Positions 53,040 to 61,557 of a stretch of DNA of 64,000 nt are shown here, one piece after another (within the stretch, counting starts at the first letter, position 1; each line of letters opens with the position of its first letter). The stretch is taken from positions 124,001 to 188,000 of the forward strand of contig OZ248397.1 of assembly GCA_965234475.1 (NCBI GenBank), in the 5' to 3' direction. The stretch is from Methylopumilus sp947499625 (GTDB lineage: Bacteria > Pseudomonadota > Gammaproteobacteria > Burkholderiales > Methylophilaceae). Position numbers and translations under genes: made by a program. The notes under the pieces are model-generated. The model saw only the letters and a program-made list of their open reading frames with translations, did no database searches and was not told the origin of the DNA.

Positions 53040-53068
53040 TTGAGAATAAGAAATAAATAGCATATAAT
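53040..53068 (+). promoter_or_regulatory. Strong promoter of the spc operon
   Basis: TTGAGA (53040-53045) and a perfect TATAAT (53063-53068) are exactly 17 bases apart, in the 163-base gap between rpsQ and rplN. Start is expected near 53075. Confidence 0.82.
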
Positions 53069-53081
53069 GCGATACTTTTTT

Positions 53082-53117
53082 GGGGTTCATAAACTATTAA
53101 GTTTATAAGCTAACCCC
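53082..53117 (+). promoter_or_regulatory. Leader hairpin upstream of rplN
   Basis: GGGGTT (53082-53087) pairs with AACCCC (53112-53117), and inside this ATAAAC (53089-53094) pairs with GTTTAT (53101-53106) around a six-base loop, with an asymmetric internal loop between the stems. It lies at the start of the predicted 118-base leader of the spc operon. It has no U-run, so it is not a simple terminator. Confidence 0.55.
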
Positions 53118-53192
53118 CCAATACTGACCGTAGTATATCGGCTAATTAAAAAGCTGGCTTTAGTAATGACGGATTAAGTTGGAGATAAACTC

Positions 53193-53561
53193 ATGATTCA
53201 AATGCAGTCAAGATTAGAAATTGCTGACAATACTGGCGCACGCTCAGTAATGTGTATTAAGGTATTGGGCGGCTCAAAACGACGTTATGCAAGTATTGGT
53301 GACATTATCAAAGTAAGTATTAAAGACGCAGCTCCTAGAGGTAAAGTCAAAAAAGGAGAGGTTTATACCGCAGTTGTTGTGAGAACAGCAAAAGGCGTTA
53401 GAAGACCAGATGGTTCTTTAATTAAATTTGATACAAATGCCGCCGTTCTTTTAAACGCAAAATTAGAACCTATTGGAACTCGTATTTTTGGACCTGTAAC
53501 TCGCGAATTGAGAACAGAACGGTTCATGAAGATTGTTTCATTAGCACCAGAAGTTTTATAG
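53193..53561 (+). CDS. rplN: 50S ribosomal protein L14
   Basis: Intersubunit-bridge protein. The 122-residue sequence starts MIQMQSRLEIADNTGARSVMCIKVLGG. First gene of the spc operon, with GGAG upstream. Confidence 0.98.
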   Translation: MIQMQSRLEIADNTGARSVMCIKVLGGSKRRYASIGDIIKVSIKDAAPRGKVKKGEVYTAVVVRTAKGVRRPDGSLIKFDTNAAVLLNAKLEPIGTRIFGPVTRELRTERFMKIVSLAPEVL

Positions 53562-53571
53562 GAGTATACGG

Positions 53572-53889
53572 ATGAATAAAATTCGTAAAGGTGACAAAGT
53601 CATTTTAAATACGGGGAAAGACAAAGGTAAACAAGGCGTTGTTTTAAGCGTACTTAAAACAGGGCATGTTGTGGTTGAAGGTTTGAATATGGTAAAAAAA
53701 CACACTAAACCAAACCCTGCCAAAAATATTCAAGGTGGAATTGTAGGCAAAGAAATGCCACTTAATATTTCTAACGTTGCTTTACTTAATAATTTGACTC
53801 AAAAAGCTGACAGAGTCGGAATTAAAAAATTAGATGATGGCAAGAAAATCCGTGTTTTCAAATCAAACAACGAAGCAGTTGACGCATAG
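53572..53889 (+). CDS. rplX: 50S ribosomal protein L24
   Basis: Assembly initiator with a KOW domain (KVILNTGKDKGKQGVVLSV). The 105-residue protein has the GLNMVKKHTKPNP motif. Confidence 0.97.
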   Translation: MNKIRKGDKVILNTGKDKGKQGVVLSVLKTGHVVVEGLNMVKKHTKPNPAKNIQGGIVGKEMPLNISNVALLNNLTQKADRVGIKKLDDGKKIRVFKSNNEAVDA

Positions 53890-53897
53890 GAAAAGAA

Positions 53898-54437
53898 ATG
53901 GCTCGATTAAAAGAATTTTATAAAACAGAAGTCATTAAAAAAATGACTGAACAATTTGGTTATTCATCACCAATGCAAGTCCCTAGAATTGAAAAAATTA
54001 CCTTGAATATGGGTGTAGGTGAAGCGGTAGCTGATAAAAAGATCATGGAGCACGCCGTAGGCGACATGGAAAAAATTGCTGGTCAAAAAGCTATTGTCAC
54101 AAAAGCTAAAAAATCAGTGGCAGCATTTAAGATTCGTGATGATTATCCAGTAGGTTGCAAAGTGACTCTTAGAAGAGATCGTATGTATGAATTCTTAGAT
54201 CGACTTGTCACAGTGGCTATTCCGCGAATTAGAGACTTTAGAGGCATTTCTGCTAGATCATTTGATGGTCGTGGAAATTACAATATGGGTGTTAAAGAGC
54301 AGATTATTTTTCCTGAAATTGAATACGATAAAATCGATGCATTAAGAGGGATGAATATCACAATTACAACGACAGCTAAAACTGACGAAGAAGCAAAAGC
54401 ATTGTTATCTGCGTTTAGTTTTCCATTTAGAAACTAG
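53898..54437 (+). CDS. rplE: 50S ribosomal protein L5
   Basis: Binds 5S rRNA and contacts P-site tRNA. The 179-residue protein has PRIEKITLNMGVGEA, AVVTKA-like GQKAIVTKAKKSVAAFKIR and GVKEQIIFPEIEYDK. In E. coli S8 represses the operon near this start; no S8-like site was recognised here. Confidence 0.98.
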   Translation: MARLKEFYKTEVIKKMTEQFGYSSPMQVPRIEKITLNMGVGEAVADKKIMEHAVGDMEKIAGQKAIVTKAKKSVAAFKIRDDYPVGCKVTLRRDRMYEFLDRLVTVAIPRIRDFRGISARSFDGRGNYNMGVKEQIIFPEIEYDKIDALRGMNITITTTAKTDEEAKALLSAFSFPFRN

Positions 54438-54446
54438 GTTTAGACT

Positions 54447-54752
54447 ATGGCTAAAATGTGCATGATAGAACGTGAATTAAAACGACGCAATATGGTTGAA
54501 AAATTTAAGACCAAACGAGCTGCTTTAAATCAAACTATTTTAGATATAAACGCATCTTCAGAGCAAAGACAAGAAGCGAGACAGAAATTACAAAGTTTAC
54601 CCCGCAATTCAAGTCCAGTTAGATTAAGAAATCGTTGTTCTCTAACAGGGCGTCCAAGAGGCGTCTACAGCAAGTTCGGGATTGGTCGAAGTAAATTAAG
54701 AGATTTAATGATGCGAGGCGAAGTGCCTGGCGTGATTAAAGCAAGTTGGTAA
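54447..54752 (+). CDS. rpsN: 30S ribosomal protein S14, long zinc-free type
   Basis: The 101-residue protein is the long form without the CxxC zinc ribbon (C- type). It has the conserved C-terminal core NRCSLTGRPRGVYSKFGIGRSKLRDLM. It lies between rplE and rpsH as usual. Confidence 0.97.
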   Translation: MAKMCMIERELKRRNMVEKFKTKRAALNQTILDINASSEQRQEARQKLQSLPRNSSPVRLRNRCSLTGRPRGVYSKFGIGRSKLRDLMMRGEVPGVIKASW

Positions 54753-54767
54753 TAGGAGAAAAATAAT

Positions 54768-55163
54768 ATGAGTATGAGCGATCCAGTTGCCGATATGCTA
54801 ACCAGAATTAGGAATGGTCAAGGTACTAATAAAGTATCTATCACCATGCCTGCATCTAAATTAAAAAAAGCTATCGCAAATGTTTTAAAAGACGAAGGCT
54901 ACATTGAGAATTTTGCTGAACACGAAGTTCAAGGCAAGCCAGTATTAAATATTGAATTGAAATACTATGCTGGCAGACCTGTTATTGAAAAAATTGAAAG
55001 AGTAAGTAAGCCAGGTTTGCGAGTTTATAAAGCAAGCCAAAGTATTCCAGAAGTGATGAATGGTCTTGGTGTTGCAATCGTGTCGACATCTAAGGGAGTT
55101 ATGACAGATAGAAAAGCAAAAGCTGCAGGTATTGGCGGCGAAGTGCTTTGCTATGTGGCTTAA
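54768..55163 (+). CDS. rpsH: 30S ribosomal protein S8
   Basis: Primary 16S rRNA binder and, in E. coli, spc operon repressor. The 131-residue protein has SDPVADMLTRIRNGQ and the C-terminal VSTSKGVMTDRKAKAAGIGGEVLCYV. Two ATGs (54768 and 54774) are possible starts; the first gives MSMSDP as in relatives and has AGGAG upstream. Confidence 0.98.
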   Translation: MSMSDPVADMLTRIRNGQGTNKVSITMPASKLKKAIANVLKDEGYIENFAEHEVQGKPVLNIELKYYAGRPVIEKIERVSKPGLRVYKASQSIPEVMNGLGVAIVSTSKGVMTDRKAKAAGIGGEVLCYVA

Positions 55164-55174
55164 GGAGAGAATAT

Positions 55175-55708
55175 ATGTCACGTATAGCTAACGCACCCGT
55201 AACGATTCCTCCTAAAGTAGAGGTTTCAATTAACGATTTGAATATTTCAATTAGTGGACCGATGGGCAAATTAAATCAATTCATTACACCGAACGTTAAA
55301 TTAAATAATGATGGCCAAGTAATTACATTTGCAGCAGCTGACGAATCTCAGCAAGCAAATGCAATGGCCGGCACTATGCGAGCACTTGTTGCAAACATGA
55401 TGAAAGGTGTTTCTGAAGGATTCGTAAGAAAACTAACTTTAATTGGTGTTGGATATAAAGCTCAAGCACAAGGTGCAAATCTTAATCTTGATTTAGGTTT
55501 TTCACATCCTGTGAATTACAAAATGCCTGAAGGCATTAAAGTTGAAACACCAAGTCAAACTGAAATTATTTTAAAAGGTTCTGATAAGCAATTAATAGGT
55601 CAAGTTGCTGCTCAAATTAGAGCGTATCGACCACCAGAGCCATATAAAGGTAAAGGCGTTCGTTATTCAGATGAGAACGTAATTATCAAAGAAACTAAGA
55701 AAAAATAA
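55175..55708 (+). CDS. rplF: 50S ribosomal protein L6
   Basis: Near the factor-binding site of 50S. From the ATG at 55175 behind AAGGAGAG it has 177 residues starting MSRIANAPVTIPP, with the C-terminal RAYRPPEPYKGKGVRYSDE. The in-frame ATG at 55148 inside rpsH is rejected. Confidence 0.97.
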   Translation: MSRIANAPVTIPPKVEVSINDLNISISGPMGKLNQFITPNVKLNNDGQVITFAAADESQQANAMAGTMRALVANMMKGVSEGFVRKLTLIGVGYKAQAQGANLNLDLGFSHPVNYKMPEGIKVETPSQTEIILKGSDKQLIGQVAAQIRAYRPPEPYKGKGVRYSDENVIIKETKKK

Positions 55709-55718
55709 AGGTTGAGAT

Positions 55719-56072
55719 ATGTATAATACGAATCCCCGTTTACGTCGCGCCAAAAAGACACGAGCAAAAATCGCTGAACTTCAGGTAACAAGACTCAGTG
55801 TTCACAGAACCAACACAAACATTTATGCGCAAATCATAAGTGCTGGCGAGAATAAAGTTTTAGCAAGCGCTTCTTCACTTGAAGCAGACATTAAAAAAAC
55901 TTTAAAGAATGGCGGCAATATTGAGGCAGCAGCTCAAATTGGTAAGCGCATTGCTGAAAAAGCAAAAAAAATCGGAATTACAAATGTGGCATTTGATAGA
56001 TCAGGTTATCGCTATCATGGCAGAGTTAAAGCTTTGGCAGATGCTGCCAGAGAAAACGGATTGTCTTTCTAA
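55719..56072 (+). CDS. rplR: 50S ribosomal protein L18
   Basis: 5S rRNA-binding protein of 117 residues with RLSVHRTNTNIYAQII and the C-terminal FDRSGYRYHGRVKALADAARENGL. Confidence 0.98.
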   Translation: MYNTNPRLRRAKKTRAKIAELQVTRLSVHRTNTNIYAQIISAGENKVLASASSLEADIKKTLKNGGNIEAAAQIGKRIAEKAKKIGITNVAFDRSGYRYHGRVKALADAARENGLSF

Positions 56073-56097
56073 CCCAATAATTTAAATAGGTCAAAAC

Positions 56098-56610
56098 ATG
56101 GCAAAAGATTTAGAAAATCAACAAACGCAAACAGACGGTTTAAGAGAAAAAATGATTGCTGTAAACCGAGTCACTAAAGTAGTTAAGGGCGGACGAATCA
56201 TGAGCTTTGCTGCGTTAACTGTTGTAGGTGATGGAGACGGTTCAGTTGGCATGGGAAAAGGTAAAGCAAGAGAAGTGCCTGTGGCCGTTCAAAAAGCAAT
56301 GGACGAAGCTAGAAGAGGTATGCTCAAAGTAAAATTAAACAATGGCACTTTGCAACATGCGGTAATGGGTGAGCATGGCGCTGCAAAAGTATTTATTCAG
56401 CCCGCTTCAGAAGGTACCGGCATTATTGCTGGTGGCGCTATGAGAGCGATTTTCGAAGTAATGGGTATTACTAATGTTTTAGCAAAATGTATTGGCTCAA
56501 CGAATCCTTATAATGTTGTGAGAGCAACATTGAATGGACTTGAATCAATGAATACACCGGCTGAAATTGCTGCTAAACGCGGAAAATCAGTAGAAGAAAT
56601 TAGAGGCTAA
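56098..56610 (+). CDS. rpsE: 30S ribosomal protein S5
   Basis: Fidelity protein. The 170-residue sequence has the double-stranded RNA-binding-like N-terminal domain (VNRVTKVVKGGRIMSFAALTVVGDG) and GKAREVPVAVQKAMDEARR. Confidence 0.98.
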   Translation: MAKDLENQQTQTDGLREKMIAVNRVTKVVKGGRIMSFAALTVVGDGDGSVGMGKGKAREVPVAVQKAMDEARRGMLKVKLNNGTLQHAVMGEHGAAKVFIQPASEGTGIIAGGAMRAIFEVMGITNVLAKCIGSTNPYNVVRATLNGLESMNTPAEIAAKRGKSVEEIRG

Positions 56611-56614
56611 TCAA

Positions 56615-56818
56615 ATGGCAAAAACAAAAAAAGAAATTATAGTTGGTTTAAAAGTTACATTAATTAAAAGTTTAATTGGTAGAACTGAGCCTCATCGCGC
56701 AACGGTGAAAGGATTAGGTCTTAGAAGAATACATCATACGGTTGAGTTGCAAGACACTCCTGCGATTCGAGGCATGATCAATGCAGTGAATTACTTACTT
56801 AAAGTCGAAAAGATATAA
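56615..56818 (+). CDS. rpmD: 50S ribosomal protein L30
   Basis: Small 50S protein of 67 residues with the family core KVTLIKSLIGR and ATVKGLGLRRIHHTVELQDTP. Four bases after rpsE. Confidence 0.96.
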   Translation: MAKTKKEIIVGLKVTLIKSLIGRTEPHRATVKGLGLRRIHHTVELQDTPAIRGMINAVNYLLKVEKI

Positions 56819-56827
56819 AGAGAAATT

Positions 56828-57265
56828 ATGAAACTAAATACATTAAAACCAGCAGTTGGTTCTAAAAAAGTAGCAAGACGTGTTGGCCGAGGTATTGGTT
56901 CCGGTCTTGGAAAAACAGCTGGACGTGGCCACAAAGGTCAAAAATCTAGAGCTGGTGGTTTCCATAAAGTCGGTTTTGAAGGCGGCCAAATGCCGATTCA
57001 AAGGCGTCTTCCAAAACGCGGATTTAAATCATTAACGCATAAATTAACTGCACGCGTTAGAACAAATGAACTCAATTTAGTTGAATCAGACAATATTGAT
57101 TTGCTCGTATTAAAAGCGGCAAAATTAATTTCTGATAATGCAAAGACAGCAAAAGTATATTTGTCTGGCGAAGTGAAAAGAAAATTAACAATCCAAGGTT
57201 TATTGCTAACTAAGGGCGCTCGAGCTGCAATTGAAGCGGCAGGCGGAAAAGTAGTAGAAGTTTGA
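56828..57265 (+). CDS. rplO: 50S ribosomal protein L15
   Basis: Late-assembly 50S protein of 145 residues. It has the glycine-rich GRGIGSGLGKTAGRGHKGQ segment and FEGGQMPIQRRLPKRGF. secY follows after 10 bases. Confidence 0.97.
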   Translation: MKLNTLKPAVGSKKVARRVGRGIGSGLGKTAGRGHKGQKSRAGGFHKVGFEGGQMPIQRRLPKRGFKSLTHKLTARVRTNELNLVESDNIDLLVLKAAKLISDNAKTAKVYLSGEVKRKLTIQGLLLTKGARAAIEAAGGKVVEV

Positions 57266-57275
57266 GAATTTAATT

Positions 57276-58598
57276 TTGGCTCAAGATAATCTTTTAGGTG
57301 CTTTTGGTAAGACAAGCGAATTAAAAAATCGCATATTGTTTGTTTTGGGGGCCATTATTGTTTATAGACTTGGCGCTCATATTCCAGTGCCTGGGATTGA
57401 TCCGCTTGAGCTTAAAAAATTATTTGACTCTCAAAGTGGCGGCATCTTGGGAATGTTTAATATGTTCTCTGGAGGCGCACTAAGTAGATTTACGTTATTT
57501 GCATTAGGGATCATGCCTTATATTTCAGCATCGATCATTATGCAATTATTAACTGTAGTCTCGCCTCAGCTTGAACAGTTAAAAAAAGAAGGCGAAGCAG
57601 GTAGAAGATCAATAACAAAATATACGAGATACGGCACAGTGATTTTAGCCGCATTTCAGGCGCTTGGAATCTCGATTGCGCTGGAGTCTCAACCAGGATT
57701 AGTACTTGATCCGGGATTAGCTTTTAGACTCACAACACTTGTAACTTTAGTCAGTGGAACAATGTTCCTTATGTGGTTAGGCGAGCAAATTACTGAAAGA
57801 GGTATTGGTAACGGTATCTCAATTATTATTTTCACAGGCATTGTGGCTGGATTACCAAGTGCATTGGGAAGCACACTTGAGCTAGCTAGAACGGGTGCAT
57901 TTTCAATACCATTAGTTTTCTTCTTGTTTGCAGCAACTATTTTAGTTACAGCACTGGTCGTTTTTGTTGAAAGGGGCCAGAGAAAAATTACTGTTAACTA
58001 TGCAAAAAGACAAGTTGGAAATAAGTTATACGGAGGTCAAACCTCTCATTTGCCTTTAAAGCTAAATATGGCGGGTGTAATCCCACCTATTTTTGCATCA
58101 AGCATTATTTTATTTCCAGCGACTTTAGCTGGCTGGTTTGGATCTAGTGAAAACATGTTGTGGCTTAAGGATGTTGGAGCTGCTATTTCACCAGGACAAC
58201 CTATTTATATTTTTCTATTCGCAGTAGCGATAGTGTTTTTCTGCTTTTTTTATACCGCCTTGGTTTTTAACCCAAAGGAAACAGCAGATAACTTGAAAAA
58301 AGGCGGTGCGTTTGTTCCTGGTATTAGGCCGGGAGAACAAACTGCAAAATATATTGACCAAATTATGGGTAGATTAACTTTAGTAGGCGCCGTGTATATA
58401 ACGCTTGTATGTTTATTGCCGGAGTTTTTAATACTTAAGTTTAATGTTCCTTTTTATTTTGGTGGTACATCGTTATTGATTATTGTGGTTGTAACCATGG
58501 ATTTTATGACTCAGGTTCAATCTCATTTGATGTCATATCAGTATGAGGGATTGCTTAAGAAAGCAAACTTTAAAGGCGGCGCTAATGCGCTTAGATAG
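57276..58598 (+). CDS. secY: Preprotein translocase subunit SecY
   Basis: Protein-conducting channel of the Sec pathway. The 440-residue protein has ten hydrophobic helices, RLGAHIPVPGIDP in the plug region, GIMPYISASIIMQLL and the cytoplasmic loop KRQVGNKLYGGQTSHLPLK. The start is TTG at 57276; no ATG gives the conserved N terminus. Confidence 0.97.
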   Translation: MAQDNLLGAFGKTSELKNRILFVLGAIIVYRLGAHIPVPGIDPLELKKLFDSQSGGILGMFNMFSGGALSRFTLFALGIMPYISASIIMQLLTVVSPQLEQLKKEGEAGRRSITKYTRYGTVILAAFQALGISIALESQPGLVLDPGLAFRLTTLVTLVSGTMFLMWLGEQITERGIGNGISIIIFTGIVAGLPSALGSTLELARTGAFSIPLVFFLFAATILVTALVVFVERGQRKITVNYAKRQVGNKLYGGQTSHLPLKLNMAGVIPPIFASSIILFPATLAGWFGSSENMLWLKDVGAAISPGQPIYIFLFAVAIVFFCFFYTALVFNPKETADNLKKGGAFVPGIRPGEQTAKYIDQIMGRLTLVGAVYITLVCLLPEFLILKFNVPFYFGGTSLLIIVVVTMDFMTQVQSHLMSYQYEGLLKKANFKGGANALR

Positions 58599-58608
58599 CC
58601 TTTAACCA

Positions 58609-58827
58609 ATGGCAAAAGAAGACACAATTGAGATGCAGGGGGAGATTATAGAAAATCTTCCAAATGCAACTTTTAGAGTTAAGTTGGAAAATGACCATGT
58701 TGTATTGGGTTATATTTCAGGAAAAATGCGTATGAATTATATTCGTATTCTTCCAGGAGATAAGGTGACAGTAGAAATGACGCCTTATGATTTAACCAGA
58801 GCAAGAATTACGTTCAGGGTTAAATAA
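58609..58827 (+). CDS. infA: Translation initiation factor IF-1
   Basis: Small OB-fold initiation factor of 72 residues starting MAKEDTIEMQGEIIENLPN, with the GKMRMNYIRILPGDKVTVEMTPYDL core. A location between secY and rpmJ is common in betaproteobacteria. Confidence 0.97.
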   Translation: MAKEDTIEMQGEIIENLPNATFRVKLENDHVVLGYISGKMRMNYIRILPGDKVTVEMTPYDLTRARITFRVK

Positions 58828-58860
58828 GTAATATTTAATTAAAATTTAAGAGGTATAAAA

Positions 58861-58974
58861 ATGAGAGTTCGCGCATCCGTAAAAACATTATGCCGAAACT
58901 GTAAAGTTGTCAGAAGAAGAGGTGTTGTGAGAGTAATTTGCTCAGATCCTCGACATAAGCAACGACAAGGATAA
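58861..58974 (+). CDS. rpmJ: 50S ribosomal protein L36, zinc-binding type
   Basis: A 37-residue protein starting MRVRASVKTLCRNCKVVRRR. Its zinc ligands C11, C14, C27 and H32 are all present (C+ type). It starts 33 bases after infA behind GAGG. Short, but length, composition and position are unmistakable. Confidence 0.95.
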   Translation: MRVRASVKTLCRNCKVVRRRGVVRVICSDPRHKQRQG

Positions 58975-58988
58975 GGGTGGGTTGTTAA

Positions 58989-59017
58989 TTGTTAAAAATT
59001 CAACAACCTGTTAAAAT
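58989..59017 (+). promoter_or_regulatory. Probable promoter of the alpha operon
   Basis: TTGTTA (58989-58994) and TAAAAT (59012-59017) are 17 bases apart, in the 86-base gap before rpsM. The leader would be only about 37 bases. An imperfect hairpin (58980-58986 with 59002-59008) overlaps the promoter spacer. Confidence 0.6.
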
Positions 59018-59060
59018 ATAAGGCTTTTTATTTAATTTGCCATTTTTTTTGGAGTAAGTT

Positions 59061-59423
59061 ATGGCTCGTATTGCTGGGGTGAATGTACCCGATCATCAAC
59101 ATGCAGAAATTGCTTTAACAGCGATTTATGGCGTTGGAAGAAACACCGCAAAGAAGATCTGTATTGCGGCAGGAATCATTGCGACTGCTAAATTAAAAGA
59201 TTTGAACGATGCTGATGTGGAAAAGCTTCGTGATCAAGTTGCGAAAATTAAGGTTGAAGGTGACTTACGAAGAGAAGTCACAATGAACATTAAACGATTG
59301 ATGGATCTTAGCTGTTACCGAGGTGTAAGACATAGAAGAGGCCTTCCAGTGAGAGGCCAAAGAACTAAAACGAATGCAAGAACAAGAAAAGGCCCTGTTA
59401 AAGCAATTAAACAGGCTAAATAA
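59061..59423 (+). CDS. rpsM: 30S ribosomal protein S13
   Basis: 30S head protein contacting P-site tRNA and L5. The 120-residue sequence begins MARIAGVNVPDHQHAEIALTA, with the C-terminal RGLPVRGQRTKTNARTRKGP. Confidence 0.98.
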   Translation: MARIAGVNVPDHQHAEIALTAIYGVGRNTAKKICIAAGIIATAKLKDLNDADVEKLRDQVAKIKVEGDLRREVTMNIKRLMDLSCYRGVRHRRGLPVRGQRTKTNARTRKGPVKAIKQAK

Positions 59424-59443
59424 AAAAGGTTTAAGGATTATTT

Positions 59444-59836
59444 ATGGCAATAAAAGCTAATGTTCGTGTAAAAAAGAAAGTTAAGAAAAATGTGGCAGAA
59501 GGTATTGCTCATATTCACGCATCTTTCAATAACACAATCATCACAATTACAGACAGACAAGGTAATGCTTTATCTTGGGCAACATCTGGCGGCGCTGGAT
59601 TTAAAGGCTCAAGAAAAAGTACACCTTTTGCAGCGCAGGTTGCAGCTGAGGCAGCAGGTAAAGCAGCTCAAGAGTGTGGTGTAAAAAATCTTGAAGTAAA
59701 AATTAAAGGACCAGGTCCTGGAAGAGAATCTGCAGTGCGTGCGCTTAATGCTGCAGGATTTAAAATCACGAGCATTCAAGATGTGACGCCAGTGCCACAT
59801 AATGGTTGCCGTCCACCTAAGAAAAGAAGAATTTAA
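59444..59836 (+). CDS. rpsK: 30S ribosomal protein S11
   Basis: Platform protein of 130 residues with IAHIHASFNNTIITITDRQGN and the C-terminal DVTPVPHNGCRPPKKRR. Its stop is followed by a 42-base gap before rpsD. Confidence 0.98.
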   Translation: MAIKANVRVKKKVKKNVAEGIAHIHASFNNTIITITDRQGNALSWATSGGAGFKGSRKSTPFAAQVAAEAAGKAAQECGVKNLEVKIKGPGPGRESAVRALNAAGFKITSIQDVTPVPHNGCRPPKKRRI

Positions 59837-59878
59837 TAAGTTGAGCATTGAATTGCTCATTGAAACAGGAGAGTTATT

Positions 59879-60508
59879 TTGGCAAGAAATCTAGATCCTA
59901 AATGTCGTCAATGTAGAAGAGAAGGCGAAAAACTTTTTCTTAAAGGCGAGAAATGTTTTACTGACAAATGCGCTATTGAAAAGCGTAATTTTCCTCCTGG
60001 CCAACACGGACAAAGAAGAGCGAGCCGCTTATCAGATTACGGTGTTCAATTAAGAGAAAAACAAAAGCTCAGAAGAATATACGGAATCTTAGAGGCGCAG
60101 TTTAGAAGTTACTACGCTGAAGCGGATAGAAAAAAAGGCATTACCGGTGAAAATCTTTTACAGCTTTTAGAGTGTAGATTGGATAACGTTGCTTATCGAA
60201 TGGGTATCGGTGCTTCGCGCACAGAAGCAAGACAAATTGTAAGACACAACAGTGTTTTAGTAAATGGCCGAAGAGTGAACATCCCGTCATATCAAGTGAA
60301 ACCGGGTGATGTGCTCTCAGTTGCAGAAGCGTCTAAGCAACAATTAAGAATCAAAGGTTCAATTGAAGCTGCAGAGCAAAGAGGTTTCCCGGAGTGGATT
60401 GAAGTTGACGTAAAAGGTCTTAAAGGCACGTTTAAAAATAAACCGCTACGCGATGATTTACCAGCAACAATTAATGAATCACTCGTTGTTGAGCTCTATT
60501 CGAAATAA
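59879..60508 (+). CDS. rpsD: 30S ribosomal protein S4, zinc-binding type
   Basis: Primary 16S rRNA binder; in E. coli represses the alpha operon. The 209-residue protein has four N-terminal cysteines (C9, C12, C26, C31), a zinc site (C+ type), then RLSDYGVQLREKQKLRRIYG and the S4 domain. The start is TTG at 59879 behind ACAGGAGAG. Many betaproteobacteria carry a C- form, so this type is a lineage marker. Confidence 0.97.
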   Translation: MARNLDPKCRQCRREGEKLFLKGEKCFTDKCAIEKRNFPPGQHGQRRASRLSDYGVQLREKQKLRRIYGILEAQFRSYYAEADRKKGITGENLLQLLECRLDNVAYRMGIGASRTEARQIVRHNSVLVNGRRVNIPSYQVKPGDVLSVAEASKQQLRIKGSIEAAEQRGFPEWIEVDVKGLKGTFKNKPLRDDLPATINESLVVELYSK

Positions 60509-60538
60509 TTAAATAAGAATTATTGATAAGGATACATA

Positions 60539-61525
60539 ATGCAAAATAGTCCTACAGAATATTTAAAACCAAGAATCGTAAATGTTGAAGTTATTAACCC
60601 GATAAGAGCTCGTGTAACTCTAGAGCCTATGGAAAGAGGTTTTGGCTTTACTTTAGGGAACGCATTAAGACGCGTTTTATTGTCATCAATTCCTGGCTTC
60701 GCAATTACTGAAGTAAAGATTGATGGTGTGGTTCATGAGTATTCAACTTTAGATGGCGTGCAAGAAGACGTGGTTGATATTCTTTTGAATTTAAAAGGTG
60801 TTGCATTAAAGCTTCATAATAAATCTGAGACAACTCTCACATTAAACAAAACTACCGAAGGCCCGGTAACAGCTGCTGATTTTGAAACAAATCACGATGC
60901 TGAAATTATTAATCCAAATCATTTAATTGCGCACCTTACAAAAGGTGGAAAATTAAATTTAGAAGTTAAAGTTGAAATGGGTAGAGGTTATCAACCAGTT
61001 CCGGCGAGAAGAAAATCAAACCAGGAAGATAAAACTTTAGGTTTTATTATGGTAGATGCTTCTTTCAGCCCAATCAATAAAGTAAGTTATTTTGTTGAGA
61101 GTGCTCGTGTAGAACAAAGAACAGACTTAGATAAATTAATCATGGACGTTGAAACTAACGGCGTTATTGATGCTGAACAAGCGATTAGAGACGCTGCTAG
61201 GATTTTAATGGGACAACTTTCTGTATTTGCAAACTTAGAAAGTGCTTTAACTGAAGTGGAAGTGAAGCAAGCACCTCAAGTCGATCCAGTCTTATTAAGA
61301 CCTGTTGATGATCTAGAGCTTACTGTTAGATCAGCAAACTGTTTAAAAGCAGAAAATATTTATTACATTGGCGATTTAATTCAGCGAGGTGAAAATGAGC
61401 TTTTAAAGGCTCCAAATCTCGGAAGAAAATCACTTAACGAGATTAAAGATGTTCTCGCTTCCAAAGGCTTAACTTTAGGCATGAAGTTAGAGAATTGGCC
61501 TCCAGCAGGTTTAGAAAAAGCGTAA
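60539..61525 (+). CDS. rpoA: RNA polymerase subunit alpha
   Basis: Assembly platform of RNA polymerase with a C-terminal domain that binds UP elements and activators. The 328-residue protein has the N-terminal dimerisation segment GFGFTLGNALRRVLLSSIPG and the C-terminal DNA-contact region NCLKAENIYYIGDLIQRGENELLK and NLGRKSLNEIKDVL. Confidence 0.98.
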   Translation: MQNSPTEYLKPRIVNVEVINPIRARVTLEPMERGFGFTLGNALRRVLLSSIPGFAITEVKIDGVVHEYSTLDGVQEDVVDILLNLKGVALKLHNKSETTLTLNKTTEGPVTAADFETNHDAEIINPNHLIAHLTKGGKLNLEVKVEMGRGYQPVPARRKSNQEDKTLGFIMVDASFSPINKVSYFVESARVEQRTDLDKLIMDVETNGVIDAEQAIRDAARILMGQLSVFANLESALTEVEVKQAPQVDPVLLRPVDDLELTVRSANCLKAENIYYIGDLIQRGENELLKAPNLGRKSLNEIKDVLASKGLTLGMKLENWPPAGLEKA

Positions 61526-61557
61526 TCATTAAATAAGAAAAATTTGAGGGTAAGAGT

